From positions 5,282,501 through 5,346,500 of the forward strand of contig NC_090697.1 in the NCBI RefSeq assembly GCF_040954835.1: a stretch of 64,000 nucleotides of DNA, in the 5' to 3' direction. Positions 61,601-64,000 of this stretch are shown piece by piece. This DNA is from Lepisosteus oculatus (taxonomy: Eukaryota; Chordata; Actinopteri; Semionotiformes; Lepisosteidae). A program made the translations under genes and the position numbers. Position 1 is the first letter of the stretch. Each line of letters begins with the position of its first letter. Below the pieces are notes generated by a model that searched no databases, was not told the origin of the DNA, and worked only from the letters and a program-made list of their open reading frames with translations.

Positions 61601-64000
61601 GCAAGTACAACAGGGAGAAAGAAAACAGCCAAAAATATTATTACCAAATGAATGAATAAAATTAAATTAAAAAACACACATTCCATCTATCAAATTACCT
61701 TCATTTGTGTGGTTAAGAGCACTCTCCTTAGTGGGTCAGCATGTCTGCCTCTTCTCTGGCCCAGCTTCTGAGATTTTGTTTCCACATCTAGAAAAAGCCC
61801 AGGTAAAACAACCCTTACACTTCATGAGAAAAGACCATTTTCTTATACGTGTAAAAAGCAGTCCTACTAATTTCCATGACAATTTAACATTTACAGTCAC
61901 CGGGTTAAACGGCTGATTACACAGACTAAAGGTCTGAAATTTACTACAAAAGTATTTTTTTTAAGCACCTGCACAAGAATTACTCGGAGGTGACATAACA
62001 GAAACTAAAGCCATACCTGAAGTGATGGGAGAAGTGCCAATTAGTTCAGAAACCTCCCCGCTTCTCCTCCTCTTATTGACTGGAGTACTGTGGAGCTGGA
62101 TGAAACTACAATTCCCAGCAGCCTTCGCGGGATGAGACAAGGGGGAGGGGCACAAGGGGGAGGGGCAGGCTGGGAGAAGCAGCAGGTCGTCAGGTTCAGG
62201 AAGCCTGGGAGACGCCAATTCAGTTCTTTTCTCCTCTCCCTCCTCCAATCCGGCCTGGGAAGAGCAGGGAGAGGCGGCTTGCTGCCAGGGTGGCAGGACC
62301 GGGGAATCAGGAGAGCTGTAGCTTTTATAGTAATCCTCTTCTTCCTCTCCCTGCTCGACAACGACAGCCAGGGCCTGGCGTCTTTGGCTCTCCGAGGACC
62401 CTGCCGGTAAGGGCTGGGAGGACCGCTCGGCTCCTTTCGCCCCTGCCTCCTGCGAAGCTGCAGTCTTGTGGGACTCATTGTCGTTCAGCTTGTCCGCGGG
62501 AGCCACCAAGCTCCTCTTTGCCGTGTCCTTTTCGTCTTCCTCGTGCGCATCACCTCTTCCGGTGCCCGCTGTCTCCTTCTTTTCCCTCTGACACTGCTCA
62601 AACTCCCTCTTCGCCTGGAGCCAGAGCTGCACCCTGTCCCGACTGGGCGCATTCTTGCAGGGGACAACGACCACCTTCCGACTGTTCGCAGACGCGGGGC
62701 TGTTGTCCGGGCGGCTCCGGGCGCTGTCCAGAGTTCCCGCCCCGTGCGCCGTGGGGGATCCGGGCCGAGTCATCATGGCGAACGCGGTCTTCCAAAGCTG
62801 CAGTCCTTCCGAGGAAAAATCCCCATCAAACTCTGCCAACTCCTTGGCGAGTCTGGTCTCCACCGTCAGCACGCGCCCACCAACTTCCCTAAGGAAATGA
62901 ATCAATTTTCCAAAAAAAAAAACTTCCTACAGTTATCACAAGTCATCAGATGCAATCAACAAACTTTTACACTTCAGCGCTGCAATATTGTTACAGCTAC
63001 TGAGGCGTCTCTATATACAGACAATCATCAACATCTAGAGTCAAAACGCACAGTTTTCCGGGGGTTCAAAGTGATTAAAACTAACAGAAGACGTGCTGTT
63101 GGGAGATGAGGTGCTGGCAAAAGGAATAAACCCCAGATTGTACTCTGCTTTATTGAGAAGGCAGGTCTGACCCTCGCTGGCCTGTTTAGGCGTTGTAGAG
63201 GATTTCTTAAAAATCCCGGAAACACGTGGTGAAATACAGTAACTTGTATATTGTACATTGTGTTGTACGTTGTTTTTGTTAAGTGTCATTAACAAATGTT
63301 TGTTGATCCCAGTGTGTATGATCTATTGGTCGTTAGTCAAAGCCTTGCCAGAGGACAGAGATCTAAGGTGCCTCTAACTATACCAATCACTGAGGTAAAT
63401 TCATGGTATATTTTTTACAATTGGGGACAACATGATGGTTTAATGATCCAGATTTTGACAGTCTTTAATTTTGAATCTAGCAAATCTCAGTTCTTTTATT
63501 ATTAATTACCGAAGGGAAATACGGACTAAATTTCTAAATTTCCTAGCTTCATGCTCAAACTGACAGGGGAAACAGCAAATGCCTTTCCCATTTTGAAAAC
63601 AAAACCAATGCAAACATATTTGAACTTAAGTTCTAAATGGCGGCAACAAAGCACAGGATTAAAACAAAGTTAAAGGAAAGAAAAAATCAAAACGTTAGTT
63701 AAGAACACAGTTTACCTCGGCTTTCCTGGAGCGTCAGAAGGGTTGCTGCAGAAAGGCTCTTGATAAGTAGCCTCTGACAGATCGAGATCCAGCAAGGTGG
63801 ACACAATCTCATCTCGGTTTGGGGGTGACATGAGGGGCTTTAGGATGTGAGCTCCCCCTGTACCCCGAAGTGGGTGGCTGCCGTTTTTCAGCTGAGACAG
63901 CGAGCTGACTGACCTCGGGGAGCTGCTCGGCGTCGTTGTCAAGACATCATTTCCTTCCATGAAATCACCGGTCGGGGAACCCAGGAGATCCACAAAAGAT
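37524..64000 (-). CDS. rev3l: rev3l, DNA polymerase zeta catalytic subunit (3' part)
   Basis: REV3L is the B-family polymerase of the nuclear polymerase zeta complex, with REV7, POLD2 and POLD3, and extends DNA past lesions. Twenty exons encode the C-terminal ~1294 residues, with compatible phases at all 19 junctions. In order they give: the end of the large central exon and a disordered linker with [15 protein letters not shown]; the exonuclease-like domain ([30 protein letters not shown]); motif [10 protein letters not shown] (53257-53231); motif [17 protein letters not shown] (49783-49736); motif C YGDTDS (49506-49490 plus 49134); and two cysteine clusters, [16 protein letters not shown] and C-x2-C-x9-C-x4-C, before ...LLDQF and TGA. 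The second cluster is the Fe-S site in B-family polymerases. The 5' exons lie beyond the window. No break is seen, so the gene appears functional. Confidence 0.97.
37665..38633. other. rev3l last intron
   Basis: A 969-bp intron. No repeat or RNA recognised. In transcript direction it begins GTCAGG and ends TTTCAG. Confidence 0.85.
38634..38843 (-). CDS. rev3l: rev3l exon (CysA cluster)
   Basis: 70 whole codons from [10 protein letters not shown] to QQEQLLK. It holds [17 protein letters not shown] and GVCSRC, the CysA zinc cluster. The first residues (glycine and alanine rich) are less conserved than the rest. The acceptor is CCCCGCAG and the donor AAG|GTCAGG. Confidence 0.96.
38844..40364. 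other. rev3l intron with family B repeat
   Basis: A 1.5-kb intron. Apart from the family B repeat at 39590-39915 it is AT-rich and unassigned. Confidence 0.8.
39590..39915 (+). repeat. Dispersed repeat, family B, partial
   Basis: It shares 'CCCCTACTCTTTTCGAGAAA', 'AATGACCACAGAGAGTC' and 'CCCTAACACCTCTTCCAGCA' blocks with the copies at 23600-24015 and 60880-61050. It continues into 'TGAGCTCCAGTGGGCTGCC'. Confidence 0.65.
40365..40611 (-). CDS. rev3l: rev3l exon (thumb, C-terminal)
   Basis: 247 bp; its first base completes the AG|G arginine codon. It encodes [35 protein letters not shown] and the [18 protein letters not shown] block, ending ELPR before GTGAGC. The acceptor is CGCTGCAG. Confidence 0.96.
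40690..40970 (+). repeat. Dispersed repeat, family A
   Basis: The copy keeps 'GGGGCCCCGGGTTCAATTCT', 'TGTGGGTTTCCTCTGGGAGC', 'GTGCCCTGCGATGGACTGGG' and 'TTGCTGGGATAGGCCCTGG'. It has the same order as 26466-26735. Confidence 0.78.
41336..41612. mobile_element. Tc1/mariner-type MITE, 277 bp
   Basis: The termini are inverted repeats: CAGTGCCTTGCAAAAGTATT on the left and its complement on the right (GAATACTTTTGCAAGGCACTG), extending about 28 bp. The interior is AT-rich and non-coding. The flanking bases no longer show a TA duplication. The terminal sequence is one I recall from fish Tc1-type elements. Confidence 0.88.
46085..46265 (-). repeat. tRNA-derived SINE
   Basis: On the minus strand it begins GTGAGTGTAGGGGGAAGACT, then has a B box GTGGGTTCGAGACCC and the downstream 'GCACTACTGTTGTGCC' block. 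This is the same family as the remnant at 10485-10590, better preserved. Confidence 0.7.
47190..47380 (-). CDS. rev3l: rev3l exon (thumb)
   Basis: 191 bp, phase 0 start. It encodes [39 protein letters not shown] and [20 protein letters not shown], ending in AG of a split arginine codon before GTACGG. The acceptor is TGCCCCCCAG. Confidence 0.97.
47381..47996. other. rev3l intron with SINE
   Basis: A 616-bp intron, about half of which is the SINE at 47498-47777. The remainder is unassigned. Confidence 0.85.
47498..47777 (+). repeat. tRNA-derived SINE, near complete
   Basis: The tRNA-like head starts GCGGAGCGGTGGCACTGTGG and has a B box GGTTCGAATCC at 47550-47560. The body contains 'TGGGCCCCTGAGCAGAGCC', and the 3' end reads CCAATAAAGTGATCTTATCT. 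The head is close to a Pol III promoter, so the copy may be young. Confidence 0.82.
47997..48134 (-). CDS. rev3l: rev3l exon (palm/thumb)
   Basis: 46 whole codons from [19 protein letters not shown] to [10 protein letters not shown]. It contains the KKRYVG block that is conserved near the template-primer binding site of B-family polymerases. The acceptor is GTTCAG and the donor AAG|GTAGCG. Confidence 0.97.
48135..49019. other. rev3l intron with Penelope-like tails
   Basis: An 885-bp intron. Two minus-oriented Penelope-like tails and an inverted repeat of about 60-70 bp occupy 48240-48715. The rest is AT-rich and unassigned. Confidence 0.8.
48240..48715 (-). mobile_element. Penelope-like tails with flanking inverted repeat
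   Basis: Two tails of the same kind (48245-48340 and 48545-48640) lie in the same orientation. Each reads, on the minus strand, a CAGCC(G/A)AAAC remnant of the hammerhead-like core, a pyrimidine tract, CAGC(A/G)..GGAATAAACC-like sequence and GCAGCTCCC-type ends. A segment at about 48352-48415 ('CATCGGTAGAGGAATAGGAG', 'AACAGATCGCTGTGGAGAG') recurs in reverse complement at about 48650-48712, around the second tail. Confidence 0.65.
49020..49134 (-). CDS. rev3l: rev3l exon after motif C
   Basis: 115 bp. Its first base C completes the serine of YGDTDS. It then reads [20 protein letters not shown] and [18 protein letters not shown]. The acceptor is CCTCCAG and the donor AAG|GTACCA. Confidence 0.97.
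49135..49489. other. rev3l intron
   Basis: A 355-bp intron splitting motif C. No repeat recognised; open frames on both strands have no family features. Confidence 0.88.
49490..49599 (-). CDS. rev3l: rev3l exon (polymerase motif C)
   Basis: 110 bp. It encodes [30 protein letters not shown] and VYGDTD plus AG of the next serine. The two aspartates of YGDTDS are the metal-binding catalytic residues. The acceptor is CGTCTAG and the donor ACAG|GTGAGA. Confidence 0.97.
49700..49906 (-). CDS. rev3l: rev3l exon (polymerase motif B)
   Basis: 69 whole codons from [16 protein letters not shown] to GRMPSVE. It holds the finger motif [16 protein letters not shown], whose lysine contacts the incoming nucleotide in B-family enzymes. 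The acceptor is a less usual GTCAAG, preceded by a T/C-rich tract. The donor is GAG|GTAAGT. Confidence 0.96.
49907..51488. other. rev3l intron with family B repeat
   Basis: A 1.6-kb intron with a minus-oriented family B repeat at 50200-50630. The region 50.64-51.4 kb is AT-rich and unassigned. Confidence 0.8.
50200..50630 (-). repeat. Dispersed repeat, family B, reverse copy
   Basis: On the plus strand it ends 'AAAGCGCTTTGAGTGGAGTG' and 'TCCAGAAAAGTGCTGTGTAA', the reverse of the start of the 23600 copy. It contains 'GGCCAAATTTCCCC' and 'TCTCGAAAAGAGTAGGGGTG'. An internal AATAATAATAATAATTG run shows rearrangement. Confidence 0.72.
51489..51597 (-). CDS. rev3l: rev3l exon (palm/fingers)
   Basis: 109 bp. 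Its first base completes a split threonine codon, then [20 protein letters not shown] and [14 protein letters not shown]. The acceptor is TGTTTCAG and the donor AAG|GTGATT. Confidence 0.96.
51598..53171. other. rev3l intron with decayed Tc1-like transposase
   Basis: A 1.6-kb intron. The part from 52240 to 52870 looks like a decayed DNA transposon; the flanks are AT-rich and unassigned. Confidence 0.75.
52240..52870 (+). pseudogene. Decayed Tc1/mariner-like transposase remnant
   Basis: One frame (52275-52559) reads [20 protein letters not shown] and a basic stretch, resembling the linker after the DNA-binding domain of Tc1 transposases (the RSGRP-type block). Another frame (52722-52860) reads [20 protein letters not shown] and [10 protein letters not shown], like the C-terminal helix block of the same family. 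The parts are out of frame and the catalytic middle is missing. The assignment is by pattern memory only. Confidence 0.5.
53172..53416 (-). CDS. rev3l: rev3l exon (polymerase motif A)
   Basis: 245 bp. It encodes [38 protein letters not shown] and [20 protein letters not shown], ending in AC of a split threonine. The aspartate of DFQSLYPSI is a catalytic metal ligand. The acceptor is CTTGCAG and the donor AC|GTAAGG. Confidence 0.97.
53417..53871. other. rev3l intron
   Basis: A 455-bp intron without recognised repeats. Confidence 0.85.
53872..54013 (-). CDS. rev3l: rev3l exon (between exonuclease-like and palm)
   Basis: 142 bp. Its first base completes an arginine; then [40 protein letters not shown] and TRGSQ. 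The acceptor is CCTTGCAG and the donor CAG|GTCAGG. Confidence 0.96.
54014..55030. other. rev3l intron with a T9-G21 tract
   Basis: A 1.0-kb intron, otherwise unassigned. A homopolymer run of nine T and 21 G lies at 54833-54862. Confidence 0.85.
54833..54862. repeat. Homopolymer tract T9-G21
   Basis: Nine thymines are followed by 21 guanines (54842-54862). In the rev3l transcript it reads as poly-C then poly-A. Such runs are length-variable and prone to assembly error. Confidence 0.95.
55031..55149 (-). CDS. rev3l: rev3l exon (exonuclease-like domain, last part)
   Basis: 119 bp. It encodes [39 protein letters not shown] and AG of a split arginine. The acceptor is GTTTCCTCAG and the donor CAG|GTGAGG. 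Confidence 0.96.
55150..55776. other. rev3l intron
   Basis: A 627-bp AT-rich intron; nothing recognised. Confidence 0.85.
55777..55895 (-). CDS. rev3l: rev3l exon (exonuclease-like domain)
   Basis: 119 bp. Two bases complete a glycine; then [20 protein letters not shown] and [19 protein letters not shown]. The [14 protein letters not shown] block is strongly conserved. The acceptor is TTTGTAG and the donor GAG|GTACAG. Confidence 0.96.
55896..57891. other. rev3l intron (2.0 kb), unassigned
   Basis: AT-rich sequence without a repeat I can name. Short frames near 57.67-57.92 kb are chance openings around the next exon. Confidence 0.8.
57892..58007 (-). CDS. rev3l: rev3l exon (exonuclease-like domain)
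   Basis: 116 bp. One base completes an arginine; then [20 protein letters not shown] and [18 protein letters not shown], ending with one base of a glycine. The block [10 protein letters not shown] sits where active B-family enzymes have their second exonuclease motif. The acceptor is CTAGCAG and the donor CCAG|GTGGGG. Confidence 0.95.
58008..58534. other. rev3l intron
   Basis: A 527-bp AT-rich intron; nothing recognised. Confidence 0.85.
58535..58646 (-). CDS. rev3l: rev3l exon (exonuclease-like domain)
   Basis: 112 bp. Two bases complete a glycine; then [20 protein letters not shown] and [16 protein letters not shown] plus AG. The acceptor is GTTTTCAG and the donor CGAAG|GTATTC. Confidence 0.95.
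58858..59050 (-). CDS. rev3l: rev3l exon (start of exonuclease-like domain)
   Basis: 193 bp. It encodes [38 protein letters not shown] and [13 protein letters not shown], ending with one base of a glycine. PDPEFDPI replaces the D-x-E motif of proofreading enzymes, in line with the absence of proofreading by polymerase zeta. The acceptor is TCTTGCAG and the donor CCAG|GTGACC. Confidence 0.96.
59051..60229. other. rev3l intron
   Basis: A 1.2-kb AT-rich intron. Near 60171-60208 it carries a CCGAAGA ... TGCTGAAACGTT stretch resembling the Penelope-like tail core, too decayed to call. The rest is unassigned. Confidence 0.75.
60230..60355 (-). CDS. rev3l: rev3l exon
   Basis: 42 whole codons, phase 0. 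It encodes [40 protein letters not shown] and HE. The [11 protein letters not shown] block is typical of REV3L. The acceptor is GTTCGCAG and the donor GAG|GTAACA. Confidence 0.96.
60356..61698. other. rev3l intron with chimeric repeat
   Basis: A 1.3-kb intron. A fused family A and B repeat lies at 60815-61050. The rest is strongly AT-rich and unassigned. Confidence 0.8.
60815..61050 (+). repeat. Chimeric repeat, family A joined to family B
   Basis: The left part, 'CCCTGGACGGGACACCAGTC' and 'CATCGCAGGGCACGTGCAAG', is reverse family A. The right part, 'GGGAAAATTTGGCC', 'ACTCTTATCGAGAAATGCCC' and 'TCTCATCCGATAGACGG', is family B. The join lies near 60890-60905. Confidence 0.65.
61699..61787 (-). 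CDS. rev3l: rev3l exon
   Basis: 89 bp. Two bases complete an aspartate; then [20 protein letters not shown] and RVLLTTQMK. The acceptor is TTTTTCTAG and the donor AAG|GTAATT. It is short and basic, linking the disordered region to the catalytic half. Confidence 0.93.
62017..62888 (-). CDS. rev3l: rev3l exon (disordered linker)
   Basis: 872 bp; the first base completes an arginine and the last base starts an aspartate. It begins [20 protein letters not shown] with [16 protein letters not shown], conserved in REV3L, followed by [20 protein letters not shown]. The middle is low-complexity and poorly conserved. The later block [20 protein letters not shown] (62344-62285) is conserved again. The acceptor is TTCCTTAG and the donor TCAG|GTATGG. 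Confidence 0.95.
62889..63715. other. rev3l intron
   Basis: An 827-bp AT-rich intron; nothing recognised. Confidence 0.85.
63716..64000 (-). CDS. rev3l: rev3l large central exon, 3' end (partial)
   Basis: The frame is open to the window edge and ends in AG of an arginine before GTAAAC. It encodes [20 protein letters not shown], an S/T-rich linker, then [20 protein letters not shown] and [16 protein letters not shown]. These blocks match the end of the very large REV3L exon in vertebrates. The REV7-binding sites would lie farther 5', outside the window. Confidence 0.95.

Overview
The window is vertebrate nuclear DNA, most likely from a ray-finned fish. Genes are split by GT-AG introns, and the spacer is full of fish-type repeats: LINE 3' ends, Penelope-like tails, tRNA-derived SINEs, a Tc1-type MITE and VNTR arrays. 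Three genes lie in the order slc16a10 (+), mfsd4b (+), rev3l (-), which is the order I know from human 6q21. A non-teleost (holostean-like) fish is possible but unproven.

Positions 1-11080 look like an intron of slc16a10. It starts inside a 2-kb, 50-bp minisatellite and carries two solo LTRs. The last three coding exons of slc16a10 (MCT10/TAT1, an aromatic amino-acid and thyroid-hormone transporter) lie at 11081-16962, followed by a long AT-rich stretch that is probably 3'UTR. A repeat cluster at 21.5-24.6 kb (minisatellite, LINE ends, Penelope-like element) separates it from mfsd4b. That gene has a GC-rich start region and four coding exons (24964-33429) for a 616-residue major-facilitator sugar transporter. 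Its second intron holds a 1.3-kb CA-rich array next to an inverted LINE end.

From 37524 to the window end, the minus strand carries 20 exons of rev3l, the catalytic subunit of DNA polymerase zeta. They encode the C-terminal ~1294 residues: the end of the large central exon, the exonuclease-like region, polymerase motifs A, B and C, and both C-terminal cysteine clusters. The reading phase is intact at every junction. mfsd4b and rev3l converge, with an RTE/Rex3-like LINE fragment and opposed polyadenylation signals between them.

The genes are ordinary vertebrate genes with no evident functional coupling; their adjacency is conserved synteny. The unusual content is in the repeats: a minisatellite grown from a piece of a dispersed repeat, two related solo LTRs 105 bp apart with exact target duplications, Penelope-like tails carrying a hammerhead-ribozyme-like core and a GIY-YIG endonuclease C-terminus, and a long inverted repeat around one such tail. 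I found no RNA gene, CRISPR array or prokaryotic-type operon.
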